The notes below the pieces were generated by a model that saw only the letters and a program-made list of their open reading frames with translations, was not told the origin of the DNA and made no database searches. From Pseudozobellia sp. WGM2 (lineage in GTDB: Bacteria; Bacteroidota; Bacteroidia; Flavobacteriales; Flavobacteriaceae): a stretch of DNA of 64,000 bases. Made by a program: the position numbers and the translations under genes. The stretch lies in NCBI RefSeq assembly GCF_017810075.1, contig NZ_JADNYK010000001.1, forward strand, positions 558,001 to 622,000, given 5' to 3'. Each line of letters opens with the position of its first letter. The stretch's first letter is position 1. Of this stretch, positions 53,225 to 61,889 are shown piece after piece.

Positions 53225-55171
53225 ATGACTCATTTTAAAAAACGGCTAGTCATTTTTGTTTCCTTAGGTTTTTTGTGGCAATCTTATGGTCAGGAAAAAC
53301 TACAGTATAATGGCCCGCTCACGGTTGGTGATTATACAGGACAAGGAACATTTGACTACGTTATCAACCTAAAAGACACTGTCTATGACGGTGCCTTTCA
53401 ATTACAGAATTCTAACCTTGGCAACTTACTTAGCACCGAGGACACTTCTTTTCTTTTAGATGGAAACTTCAAAAATGGCATGCCAAACGGCAATTGGCAT
53501 TTTCAGTTCGGAGAATTTCAATCAGAGAGTGAAAGCAAGCTGGTAGGCTACGAATATCGCGTGCTCATCAGTGGTAGACAAGAAGATGCCAAGGGTGAAC
53601 TCATTAATGGTAAGCCTAATGGAAAGTGGGTTTATACTATAGATCAGATAAAATCATCTGAAGTTGAAAAAAACCTGTTCAAGAGCACTATTAATTTTGA
53701 AAGGGGCATACCACAGCAGAATTTTCAAATTGAAAACGACAGTACCGTTCTAGTTGGGCGTTTTTTACGTAATGGATTAGCTCATGATGAATGGTCATCA
53801 TACAAGTCGGAAGATATTGAGAATACTGAAAACTGGATTTTTGAAGACGGGTTTTTAAAGACAATCAGTTTAAGGCAAAATGATGTAACCATTAAAATAC
53901 CGGTCTTCAACAAGAAGCTGGGTAGTAGCAGAACTGTAAATCTCAATCAGGGATATTTAGAATTAATTAAAGCAACAGTTGGTGAAAAGGCCAGCGGTTT
54001 AGAAAATGGAGTGTCCGAATTGTTAAACCAAAACTTTAAGTATTATCAGAAAATTAATAATATACTTAAACAGTTAGGTCCCTCAAACTTTAGTCCTGAA
54101 ATTAAGGTTAAAGTGCCACATTATCCACTTGATTCAACTCAGATTTCTGAGGTGAACGAAATAGTGGAAGATTATTTATTGGCAAAGGCAATTAGTGATA
54201 CTCTTTTAAATAATAGTCATTTAAACATTGTCAAACGCTCTGACAAAGACGCTCAGTTCAAGTTTCAGGTTGTCAATAGAATTACAAAAGATTTCCTAAA
54301 ACCGCTGGAGACTTTTTCCATTTACAAGAACGAAGAAATTTTAGAATATTTTGAGCTTACTTCTTTGGTTAAAAGGTTATGGCCAAACGGAAAGCCGAAC
54401 AAAACTATCGAAGTAGTTGTAGATAGTAACCAAACGACGCAATCATTTGTATTTGACAAAGCCGATACTTTTTCATTCGAGGGTTTCGATACGAAGACAT
54501 TGTTAGCACTGGCCAACTATGCAAAACTTAGCTTGAAAGATATCAAAGAATCATTGTCGGATCGCTTGACGAATGAGGCCCGATTACAGGCCCTGAATGG
54601 GTTAGAGAAAGACCTTATTGCCGAGAACGATTCTTTGGTGGCAAAAGTTGACTCGATATTACCGAAACTCTCTACAAAATATAATGCGCCATTAAAAAGG
54701 ATAAAATCTCTAGCGGATAATTCTTTAAGTGAATATGCATCGCTTAAGAATCCGGAAGAAAAATTGGCTTTTGGTAATGTTTTGAAAAAATGCTTGGTCG
54801 ATTTACATCAGCTAACCGACCTTCTTGGACACCTTCCTGAAAAATCTACTGAAATAAAGGCGCTATATCAAGATTCAGTATGGAATCCGTTTATGGCCAC
54901 CGTTATGGAAGAAGATGTAAAAAAGCGGATAACCACGGCGTATTCTGAAATACTTATACCGTATTTTTTGAAATCTGCGAATGAGGTTAGCTGTGAGAAA
55001 GCCAAAAAAATAGCTGAACAAATAGAACATACCAATAAACGAATGGTAGAGTTGCGAGAAGTTGACACTAAAAAATTAGAAAGAAAATTACGTCGTGAAA
55101 AAAATGCAGAAGAAGTGATAAAACTGCTACATGAGCAATCAACCGCCAAAGAAAGTAAGCATGAGAAATAG
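53225..55171 (+). CDS. Exported protein with MORN-like repeats and helical C-terminus
   Basis: A 648-residue exported protein; the signal peptide ends near QSYGQ. The N-terminal 200 residues have degenerate MORN/YwqK-like units: GNFKNGMPNGNWHFQF, GELINGKPNGKWVYT and a third at VGRFLRNGLAHDEW. The rest, from about residue 220, is mostly helical with long charged stretches, suggesting coiled coils, and ends in a basic tail. No enzyme motif was recognised. Its stop overlaps the start of the DUF2490 gene by 11 bp, so the two are coupled. A scaffold for an envelope complex is possible. Confidence 0.78.
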   Translation: MTHFKKRLVIFVSLGFLWQSYGQEKLQYNGPLTVGDYTGQGTFDYVINLKDTVYDGAFQLQNSNLGNLLSTEDTSFLLDGNFKNGMPNGNWHFQFGEFQSESESKLVGYEYRVLISGRQEDAKGELINGKPNGKWVYTIDQIKSSEVEKNLFKSTINFERGIPQQNFQIENDSTVLVGRFLRNGLAHDEWSSYKSEDIENTENWIFEDGFLKTISLRQNDVTIKIPVFNKKLGSSRTVNLNQGYLELIKATVGEKASGLENGVSELLNQNFKYYQKINNILKQLGPSNFSPEIKVKVPHYPLDSTQISEVNEIVEDYLLAKAISDTLLNNSHLNIVKRSDKDAQFKFQVVNRITKDFLKPLETFSIYKNEEILEYFELTSLVKRLWPNGKPNKTIEVVVDSNQTTQSFVFDKADTFSFEGFDTKTLLALANYAKLSLKDIKESLSDRLTNEARLQALNGLEKDLIAENDSLVAKVDSILPKLSTKYNAPLKRIKSLADNSLSEYASLKNPEEKLAFGNVLKKCLVDLHQLTDLLGHLPEKSTEIKALYQDSVWNPFMATVMEEDVKKRITTAYSEILIPYFLKSANEVSCEKAKKIAEQIEHTNKRMVELREVDTKKLERKLRREKNAEEVIKLLHEQSTAKESKHEK

Positions 55172-55991
55172 AACAGGCGATTTTATTTGGCTCGTACTTT
55201 CGGTGTTGGTTATCTCTAACTATGTTACGGCCCAAGAAGGAGAAAAAATAGAGTTACCACCTTACTCGAAATATAAAGACCCGACTACCAAGGTATGGGT
55301 CAATACATATGGTAAAATTCGAGTTGGAAAGCGATTTTTTTGGGATGCACAGACCCACTTTCGTTTTCAGGAAACCGAAGAGACCCCATTTGTTGGGCAA
55401 ATAGCCCAAATATACAATAGGCATGCCTTAGGCTATATTTACTCTAAAAAGGTCAATTTTAGTTTGGGTGGGGTCGTTCGTATTAACTTTAACACAGACG
55501 AAGATTCTATTGATAGAAATGTTGTGCCCGAATGGCGTATTTGGCACCAGTACCAATTTGCCATGCCCCTGTATAGTGCTATGATCTATCATCGCATACG
55601 AATAGAGCACCGTTGGACCCAAGGTTTTGCAGAAAACAGTGATTATATTTTTAGAAATCGTTGGCGTTATATGTTCAGGGCCAAAATACCGTTGAACGAC
55701 CATAAACTTAAGCCGAAGACCTTATATGTTTCTCCTGAAGCAGAATTGATCATGCAGAGTGGTAAAGCTGTGGTCGCTAGCCCTATGGAAGACCTAAGGC
55801 TTACCACTACTTTGGGGTATATTTTAACACCAAGATTAACGGTTGCCGGAGGCCTTATGTATTCTCAAGGTCAAGATTTGGTGAACGGGGGCAATTACAA
55901 ACAATCTTGGACCATGAGATTTCACATGTATTATTCGCCAGATTTCAGAAGGGTGAAAAACAAGTTGCCAGAAATCCATTTTGACGATTGA
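55161..55991 (+). CDS. DUF2490 outer-membrane beta-barrel protein
   Basis: A 276-residue exported protein whose signal ends near VTAQ. It has the DUF2490 pattern: WVNTYGKIRVGKRFFWDAQTHFRF, NRHALGYIYSKKVNFSLGG, VVPEWRIWHQYQF, RIRIEHRW and FRNRWRYMFRAKIPL, with alternating strands up to a final aromatic strand. The family is an outer-membrane barrel of unknown role in Bacteroidota. Start ATG 55161 is chosen over the frame at 55131 because it opens directly with the signal peptide. It lies between two proteins with MORN-type repeats. Confidence 0.86.
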   Translation: MRNRTGDFIWLVLSVLVISNYVTAQEGEKIELPPYSKYKDPTTKVWVNTYGKIRVGKRFFWDAQTHFRFQETEETPFVGQIAQIYNRHALGYIYSKKVNFSLGGVVRINFNTDEDSIDRNVVPEWRIWHQYQFAMPLYSAMIYHRIRIEHRWTQGFAENSDYIFRNRWRYMFRAKIPLNDHKLKPKTLYVSPEAELIMQSGKAVVASPMEDLRLTTTLGYILTPRLTVAGGLMYSQGQDLVNGGNYKQSWTMRFHMYYSPDFRRVKNKLPEIHFDD

Positions 55992-56023
55992 TTCGTATGT
56001 AAGAACGTAAAACCCAGACTACC

Positions 56024-56872
56024 ATGAAATTTAAAAAATCTGTACTCTTTTTGGTCTTAGCGCTTACCACCATTGGTGCCCTGTTTTTTGGCATTAAGGT
56101 AAATAACTTACAAAATCAACTTCAAGAAGTAGAGATCGAACAAGGCCAAATCGAAGAAAAGCTTAATGATTATGAGCAGTTGTCGCGTATAGACTCTATG
56201 CTGCTCGAAGGTAATTACGATACCGCAATTCAATCTTATAATGCTACTTCGCTTAAGGTAAAAGAAGAAAATAAAATGGGCATACCTTTACGTATCGCCC
56301 TGGCCGAAAAGTTATCGCAAGCGTATAACTCGCCACGAGTTAAAGAAGATACGATTAAAACCAAAATAGATAGCACATTGCAGCCATTGGCCGCTACTGC
56401 CGAGCAAGTACGAAAATTTGATTCGCTAAATTTTTCTTTGGAGAAAACCAAAGTACAGTTGGCACGTTTAAAAAAGCAATTACAGCAAAAATCTTTCGGC
56501 GAATACCTAAAGTTCAAAAGCAAGAAAGGAAATTTCATGCATTATGTGGGCCAAGTTAAAAACGGTAAAGCTAACGGATATGGAATTGCAGTTTTAGATA
56601 GCGGCAGTCGTTACGAAGGGCAATGGAGAGAAAACCAACGTGAAGGTGAAGGAACGTTTTATTGGCCTGATGGAGAATACTACGTTGGCACTTATGCCAG
56701 CGATAAACGAAGTGGTTTCGGAACGTATTATTGGCCAAATGGAGAAAAATATGCCGGACAATGGAAAGAGGACAAACGCTCTGGGACCGGTAAATTTTTT
56801 GACTCCCAAGGAGATTTAGTTGCTGGGGGCGAATGGAACGATGATAAGCTTGTCGAAATCAACGACAAATAG
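56024..56872 (+). CDS. Membrane-anchored coiled-coil MORN-repeat protein
   Basis: A 282-residue protein with an N-terminal membrane helix (about 6-24), a coiled coil (about 28-50), a helical region and a C-terminal MORN array from about residue 172. Four to five repeats are visible: YVGQVKNGKANGYGIAV, YEGQWRENQREGEGTFYWPD, YVGTYASDKRSGFGTYYWPNG and YAGQWKEDKRSGTGKFF. MORN arrays bind proteins or lipids. It follows the DUF2490 gene by 32 bp and closes the three-gene unit. Function unknown. Confidence 0.88.
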   Translation: MKFKKSVLFLVLALTTIGALFFGIKVNNLQNQLQEVEIEQGQIEEKLNDYEQLSRIDSMLLEGNYDTAIQSYNATSLKVKEENKMGIPLRIALAEKLSQAYNSPRVKEDTIKTKIDSTLQPLAATAEQVRKFDSLNFSLEKTKVQLARLKKQLQQKSFGEYLKFKSKKGNFMHYVGQVKNGKANGYGIAVLDSGSRYEGQWRENQREGEGTFYWPDGEYYVGTYASDKRSGFGTYYWPNGEKYAGQWKEDKRSGTGKFFDSQGDLVAGGEWNDDKLVEINDK

Positions 56873-56957
56873 TCTGTTCTAGGTTAAACTCAAGGTATTT
56901 GATGACTGGTAGTATGTTTTCTATTAACTGTTAACCTTTCATTCGCTAGAAAAGCTT

Positions 56958-57545
56958 TCATGCCCAACTTTCTAATATTTTATAGCCAATAGGCTTAAAA
57001 GAACCTCCATTACTGTCTTTGGCCGAGCAGGCTGTTAGGCCTACGATCAAATCTGTCAGTGCCTTAAATACTATGGTATCGTTCGCTTTGCTCTTTGGCG
57101 GAAGTACTGCTATTTTTCCCTCTGCGTCAACTTGCACGTTCATGAAAATATTAAAAGCCCCAGGAATTTGGTCTCTCTCGATACCAAACGTTTTTAAGTT
57201 ATTGTTCAAGTTATCTAAGCAACTATGTGTGGTTTCATGAGAATCGTACATAATTTCAAAGGTTTCTTTGCTGCATGGTGCCAATAGCATATCATGAGAA
57301 CTCACATCATCATGTACGATATACATTAACTTATTGCTTCTGTTACTCCAAAGGTGATTACCTGTGGTCAGATTAATCGTCTCCTCAAAATCCAAAGTCT
57401 TTCCAGAAGATAATTTTTCCCCGATGTCATTTTGAGAAAACAAAACCATATCGGAAACCTGCATTCCTTTAAGATCTTCTACCAACAGGTATTGGTTTTT
57501 TTGGAGCGTGAACGCCGCTCCGGATCTTGGTTGAATTATATTCAT
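56958..57545 (-). CDS. DUF1989 (urea carboxylase-associated-like) protein
   Basis: A 195-residue cytoplasmic protein of the DUF1989 family, with the start IIQPRSGAAFTLQKNQYLLVEDL, a GNHLWSNRSN segment, HDMLLAPCSKETFE with a Cys, and a FNIFMNVQVD...PP strand. In other bacteria DUF1989 proteins are associated with urea or guanidine metabolism (urea amidolyase-associated proteins). Here it follows the YqcI/YcgG gene by 2 bp. The metal-binding candidates are in H and C residues of HDMLLAPC and THSC. The reaction is not established. Confidence 0.85.
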   Translation of the reverse strand: MNIIQPRSGAAFTLQKNQYLLVEDLKGMQVSDMVLFSQNDIGEKLSSGKTLDFEETINLTTGNHLWSNRSNKLMYIVHDDVSSHDMLLAPCSKETFEIMYDSHETTHSCLDNLNNNLKTFGIERDQIPGAFNIFMNVQVDAEGKIAVLPPKSKANDTIVFKALTDLIVGLTACSAKDSNGGSFKPIGYKILESWA

Positions 57546-57547
57546 TA

Positions 57548-58249
57548 TTATACTTTATGAAATGGACATTTCCAATTCTCATTATTTCTTTTACCCGAAT
57601 ATTGCAAGGCTTCACTAGCGGTTCCAAAATCTCTCAGTACGGGGTTAATACTGCCATTTCTCTCTTTATCCCGCTCCCGAATTGTATCTCTAACATTGCC
57701 ATATAATTCATGTTCTCTAAGTTGTTCGAATTGCCAATGTAAATTGAACGCTATCATAGGGTAGGGGCTTTTTCTAGCATTTCTTGAGCTTTCCGGATGC
57801 ATGCCCACAATATAAAACGCTTTACCCTTGATGCTAAAACTAAAATTTTCATCATTACTATCGCTAGAAACGCTTTTGTCCCACGGCATATCATCTTGAA
57901 TATGCAAATTCTGTAAAAGAACCCAAAGAGCATCTTCAAATTCTTGTTCCGATTTAAAAGTATCTTTCGGAAAGACCGCTAGATAACTTTGGTAGCGATT
58001 GTTATCAAAATTATACTCAGATAAGTAATGCTCAATATTTTTTAGTAGAAGTGAGGCGGTATGGTTTTTCTGCATTGCACCGTAGCTATCGAAAACGATG
58101 CGCTCTTGTTTAAAAAGTGACTGTGCCATGACGCACGGGTGGTCATCGGTAATTAGAAAGTTTTCTATTTTCTCTTTAACTGATGTTTTCGTAATATCAA
58201 TCGAAGCATCAGATGTATCCACTTTAATCTTCATAGCCTTTAAATTCAA
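57548..58249 (-). CDS. YqcI/YcgG-family protein (possible haem N-hydroxylase relative)
   Basis: A 233-residue cytoplasmic protein of the YqcI/YcgG family. Conserved segments are HPCVMAQSLF near residue 37, FYIVGMHPESSRNARKSPYP near 145, AFNLHWQFEQLRE and a C-terminal WKCPFH. To my memory this family includes GntA of guanitoxin biosynthesis and related haem enzymes that N-hydroxylate guanidino groups; that link should be checked. The conserved HPxSSRxAR and CPFH residues would serve a cofactor site. It is the first gene of a pair with DUF1989. Confidence 0.8.
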   Translation of the reverse strand: MNLKAMKIKVDTSDASIDITKTSVKEKIENFLITDDHPCVMAQSLFKQERIVFDSYGAMQKNHTASLLLKNIEHYLSEYNFDNNRYQSYLAVFPKDTFKSEQEFEDALWVLLQNLHIQDDMPWDKSVSSDSNDENFSFSIKGKAFYIVGMHPESSRNARKSPYPMIAFNLHWQFEQLREHELYGNVRDTIRERDKERNGSINPVLRDFGTASEALQYSGKRNNENWKCPFHKV

Positions 58250-58409
58250 ATTAGCTTTAAATTATTTGACATTTAAAAGCAAAGCTAAATTTCGAAACAA
58301 GCAATGAAGTATGCAAAAGCGATAATTATTATCCCTCAAAAACAATGAACGGTATTAAAATTGAATGAGCTCAATTAGATAGCTTTTGAGTGCATAGCTG
58401 CGTTATCAA

Positions 58410-59294
58410 TTACGCTGTACAGGCATTTCGGGTAAGCATCATATACTCCCCTTTATTTTTAAAATCTCTAATAGACATACCCACATAACGTTTAAAAGTT
58501 TTTGACAGGTGGCTAACATCGGTAAACCCTAATTCATCAGCGATTTCAGTAAGGGTATGGTCACTATTCAACAGTCTGATTTCTACCTGTTTCAATTTGG
58601 CTTTGATAATATATTCTCTCAGAGATTGTTGTACCTGTTTTTTGAAAAACTCACTCACATAGGTGGGCGACATCATAAAAACACCGGCAAGGTTTTCTAT
58701 TTTAAGCTTTTCCGAGTTATCGAGATGTTCATTAATATAATTCAGCATAGGTGTTATACGTTGATCACCAGTTTTGTTGGGTATTCCGAAATAACTACTC
58801 TTCTTAATGTTTCGCATCAATAATTCTAGAATACTCGTCATAAGACTGCTAATCAGGTTTACGGACTCAGAACCATAATTGTGCGATTCATTTAAAATCA
58901 TATCAACAAGATTGCCGATAAACTGGCGATCCATCTCACTTCTTATAATATCGCCAGGTAGCTGATTGTAATTCGATAAGATGTATGAAGCCTCTTTAAA
59001 CCATTCATTACGGTCTATTGACGTTCGGCCAATGTTTTTGAAGAACGAATCGGCGAATTTTAAAAAAATAAATGTTGTAGGGGCTTCTACGGTAAATGAG
59101 TGACACTTTAAAGGAGGCAATAAGAATATATCACCTTTGTTATAATCATATTCATTGTAATTAATACATTGTGAACCACTACCAGCTTTGATAAGCACAA
59201 GCTCAAAAAAGTTGTTTTTTTGAGGGCGCTGTTTCCAATCACTTAAAGTTAATTCTTGTATTTCAAAAGGTTTATAAGCTTCTAAAACTTCCAT
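58410..59294 (-). CDS. AraC-family transcriptional regulator
   Basis: A 294-residue regulator with a cupin-like N-terminal domain (YNKGDIFLLPPLKCHSF) and two C-terminal HTH motifs (KIENLAGVFMMSPTYVSEFFKKQ and LTEIADELGFTDVSHLSKTFKRYVG). Start ATG 59294 is chosen over the frame at 59345, since the extra residues fall in the intergenic leader. It is upstream of the YqcI/YcgG-DUF1989 pair on the same strand and divergent from the nitroreductase gene, so both are candidate targets. Confidence 0.93.
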   Translation of the reverse strand: MEVLEAYKPFEIQELTLSDWKQRPQKNNFFELVLIKAGSGSQCINYNEYDYNKGDIFLLPPLKCHSFTVEAPTTFIFLKFADSFFKNIGRTSIDRNEWFKEASYILSNYNQLPGDIIRSEMDRQFIGNLVDMILNESHNYGSESVNLISSLMTSILELLMRNIKKSSYFGIPNKTGDQRITPMLNYINEHLDNSEKLKIENLAGVFMMSPTYVSEFFKKQVQQSLREYIIKAKLKQVEIRLLNSDHTLTEIADELGFTDVSHLSKTFKRYVGMSIRDFKNKGEYMMLTRNACTA

Positions 59295-59418
59295 ATTTAT
59301 CGTATTACGGTGTGAAACTATAGTATTTACTTCAATATTCCACAAGAAGAATCAAATAAACCTTGATTTATACTAATAAACCCTTTTTATATACATAATT
59401 AGGTTTTCGAATTGCCAG

Positions 59419-59426
59419 TACATTTG
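59419..59426 (+). promoter_or_regulatory. Candidate -7 promoter box (TAnnTTTG)
   Basis: TACATTTG fits the Bacteroidota -7 consensus and lies 34 bp upstream of the nitroreductase start codon. A -33 partner was not clear. Confidence 0.5.
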
Positions 59427-59460
59427 TATCAAATTCATAAAATAATTTTTAAAAAAAATC

Positions 59461-60135
59461 ATGAGCACACCAAACATTGCAAAAGAAGATATTTTAAACG
59501 CTTTTAATTACAGACACGCCACAAAGGAATTTGATGCTACAAAGACCATTTCTGACGGCGATATGAAATTTATCTTAAAAACGGCACATTTATCGCCTAG
59601 TTCATTTGGTTTTGAGCCTTGGCATTTTGTGGTGGTACAAGATAAAGAGTTAAGAGAGCTTTTAAAACCTGTTGCTTGGGGTGCGCCTTTAAAATTAGAT
59701 ACTGCCAGTCACTTTATTTTAGGTTTGGCAATGAAAGCACCAATGGTAAAGCACAATGCACCTTATATAGAACATATGATGAAAGAGGTAAAACAAATGC
59801 CTGCCGAAGTTATAGAAATGTATTCTAAATTTTACAGAGAATTTCAGGAGCGTGATTTTAACCTGGATACCGATAAAAAGCTATTCGACTGGTCTTCTAA
59901 GCAAACCTATATCGCATTGGGTAATATGATGACATCAGCAGCATTAACAGGCATAGATTCTTGCCCAATTGAAGGATTTCATCAAGAAAAAGCAGAGGCT
60001 TTATTACAAGAGAAATTTGGAATTAATACCGATAAATACGGATTGGCTTTTATGGCAGCCTTTGGGTACAGAAAGGCGGACCCAGAGTTTCCTAAATCTA
60101 GAAGAGATTTTGATGACATCGTAACTTGGAAATAA
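59461..60135 (+). CDS. Nitroreductase-family NAD(P)H oxidoreductase
   Basis: A 224-residue FMN-dependent oxidoreductase of the NfsB group. The landmarks are NYRHATKEFDA (phosphate-binding Arg), HLSPSSFGFEPWHFVVVQ, IALGNMMTSAALTGIDSCPIEGF and the C-terminal AFGYRKADPEFPKSRR. Such enzymes reduce nitro compounds, quinones or enones with NAD(P)H. The gene is divergent from the AraC regulator, which may control it. A short secreted frame follows 6 bp later. Confidence 0.93.
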   Translation: MSTPNIAKEDILNAFNYRHATKEFDATKTISDGDMKFILKTAHLSPSSFGFEPWHFVVVQDKELRELLKPVAWGAPLKLDTASHFILGLAMKAPMVKHNAPYIEHMMKEVKQMPAEVIEMYSKFYREFQERDFNLDTDKKLFDWSSKQTYIALGNMMTSAALTGIDSCPIEGFHQEKAEALLQEKFGINTDKYGLAFMAAFGYRKADPEFPKSRRDFDDIVTWK

Positions 60136-60141
60136 AACACA

Positions 60142-60231
60142 ATGAAAACATCATTAACAATACTGTTTATACTTATAGCTAGCGTTATCTCAGTCGCACA
60201 AACACCAACAACAGACGATATTAAGTTGTAA
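60142..60231 (+). pseudogene. 29-codon remnant of an exported protein
   Basis: An ATG frame that encodes a perfect signal peptide (MKTSLTILFILIASVISVAQ) and then only nine residues before TAA. A signal peptide without a mature protein suggests that a longer exported gene was cut by a deletion or frameshift. No continuing homologous reading frame was recognised in the next 200 bp. A genuine secreted microprotein is less likely. Confidence 0.45.
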
Positions 60232-60357
60232 CAGTCAATAATTAAACCCATTACCTAGTAATTATAGCACGGCAGCAAGAAAAGTATGGGACTTGAAAAA
60301 ATAGAATCAAAAATTGTTGCCTCAACTCATTACAAATTTGTTAACTGACAGAAATAG

Positions 60358-60396
60358 AAAAGGGTTCTTAAAAGCAATAGCTTAAAAGAACCCTTT
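60358..60396. terminator. Intrinsic terminator between convergent genes
   Basis: A stem AAAGGGTTCTT / AAGAACCCTTT with an AT-rich, partly paired interior. It follows the nitroreductase and remnant, facing the DUF4374 gene. Confidence 0.65.
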
Positions 60397-60444
60397 CTTA
60401 TTCAAATACAGGATTATTCTTAAATAAGAATGATTATATATATT

Positions 60445-61869
60445 TTACCACGCACCGATAAAGTGACTGCCTGTAGTATTGACCAATTTAGCACCTTTGG
60501 TAACTGCGCCGGTCTCTGTATCTACAATATAAATGTTTCCGTCTTTCCCAACAGGGGCTTCGGTAAGGTAGATTTCGTTTCCGTCTACCGCAAAACTTTG
60601 GTACTGGAACAAATAGAAATCCGTGTCATAAGGAATCTCGTCTATTTTAGTGGCGGTTTGAGCATTAAGGTCTACAAGGGCAAAAAAGCCTTGTGGCCCG
60701 GCAACGCCTTCTTCAGATCCTTCGTGACGGTAAGCCAAAACTGCTTTACCATTAGCAGCAGGTCTCCAAGCCAAAACATATGCGCCAGTAACACCTAATG
60801 CATCGTCCAAATTAAAATCATACGAATCATCGTACTGATTATCAGCTCCTATTTTCAAAATATGAGAGCCTTCTGGATCGCCTTGGTTAGCTTGGTAAAC
60901 ACTTCCACCATATTCAAAAGAATTGATGCTACGGTAACCATTTGTATTACCATGACTAACTGTAGAAGTAATGATTGCAGGGTTTTCCAATGAAGGATAG
61001 TCTACTACAATGGTCTTAGAACCTAAGATTTCATAATCGCTATCACTTTCAAGATCCGCTGCATTTTCTTCATCTCTGGTCAACGTTGATGGGTCGATTT
61101 TATTCATACGAGCACCAATATATAACTTGTCACCAGCAGCGTTTAAGGTAGGCATGTCAATTCTGCCAATGTAATACCCTTGAGATTCTAGCTCTTCATC
61201 TAAAGACAAATCAATTTTTTGGTATTTGTTGATTTGCGAATCAACCAAATTTAAAGTCACGATACCAACGGTTTGGCTTGTACGTACATAAGTATCGTCT
61301 GTAACATCATTTGGGGTACCTTTATCATCAACGATGTGTTCAATATCAACTCGTACCGCGCAACCTGTTTGATCTCCGTCAAATAATTTAATCCATCTTG
61401 GGGCTGTACCTACGTATTCCGCAATGCTGATTTCAGAACCTGTTTTTTCAAAATCCTGTCCGCCGTTCACAGTGTATTTGGTATAATTTCCTCCAGTATC
61501 ACCGGCATAACTGATGTTAAAAATGGTGTTACCATCTTCTGAAGCCTGTAATCTTGCCGTTCTGTTTGAAGGCGCAATAAAACCATTGTTAAATGGATCA
61601 ATTTCTACCGATGGGTCTTTGGCTTCTTCACTGGTCACGGAATAAATTAAAGTTCCGCCATTACCATCGCCTGGTTCCTCTCCCATTTTTGCTCCTGCAA
61701 TGGTAATCCATCTCGACTCATCTACTTCCTCTTCTTCTTCTACCTCTTCCTGTTCTTCTTGATCAGGATCTGGTGTTATCGAATTATCATCACTACTGCA
61801 CGCGACCATAAAACCAGCGGCAAGTACGGTAATGGCAAATGATTTCAAATTTAATACGGGTCGTTTCAT
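60445..61869 (-). CDS. DUF4374 lipoprotein
   Basis: A 474-residue exported lipoprotein; the signal ends in MVACSSDD. A short acidic linker rich in Glu and Asp (about 30-52) is followed by a large beta-rich domain consistent with a beta-propeller, with repeated segments such as DGNTIFNISYAGD, GDKLYIGARMN, GSHILKIGAD and DGNEIYLTEAP. It matches my memory of DUF4374 proteins, which are encoded next to TonB-dependent receptors of the iron or siderophore kind. It lies 20 bp downstream of the receptor gene on the same strand. Confidence 0.85.
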   Translation of the reverse strand: MKRPVLNLKSFAITVLAAGFMVACSSDDNSITPDPDQEEQEEVEEEEEVDESRWITIAGAKMGEEPGDGNGGTLIYSVTSEEAKDPSVEIDPFNNGFIAPSNRTARLQASEDGNTIFNISYAGDTGGNYTKYTVNGGQDFEKTGSEISIAEYVGTAPRWIKLFDGDQTGCAVRVDIEHIVDDKGTPNDVTDDTYVRTSQTVGIVTLNLVDSQINKYQKIDLSLDEELESQGYYIGRIDMPTLNAAGDKLYIGARMNKIDPSTLTRDEENAADLESDSDYEILGSKTIVVDYPSLENPAIITSTVSHGNTNGYRSINSFEYGGSVYQANQGDPEGSHILKIGADNQYDDSYDFNLDDALGVTGAYVLAWRPAANGKAVLAYRHEGSEEGVAGPQGFFALVDLNAQTATKIDEIPYDTDFYLFQYQSFAVDGNEIYLTEAPVGKDGNIYIVDTETGAVTKGAKLVNTTGSHFIGAW

Positions 61870-61889
61870 ACTATATTCTATTTAGATAT

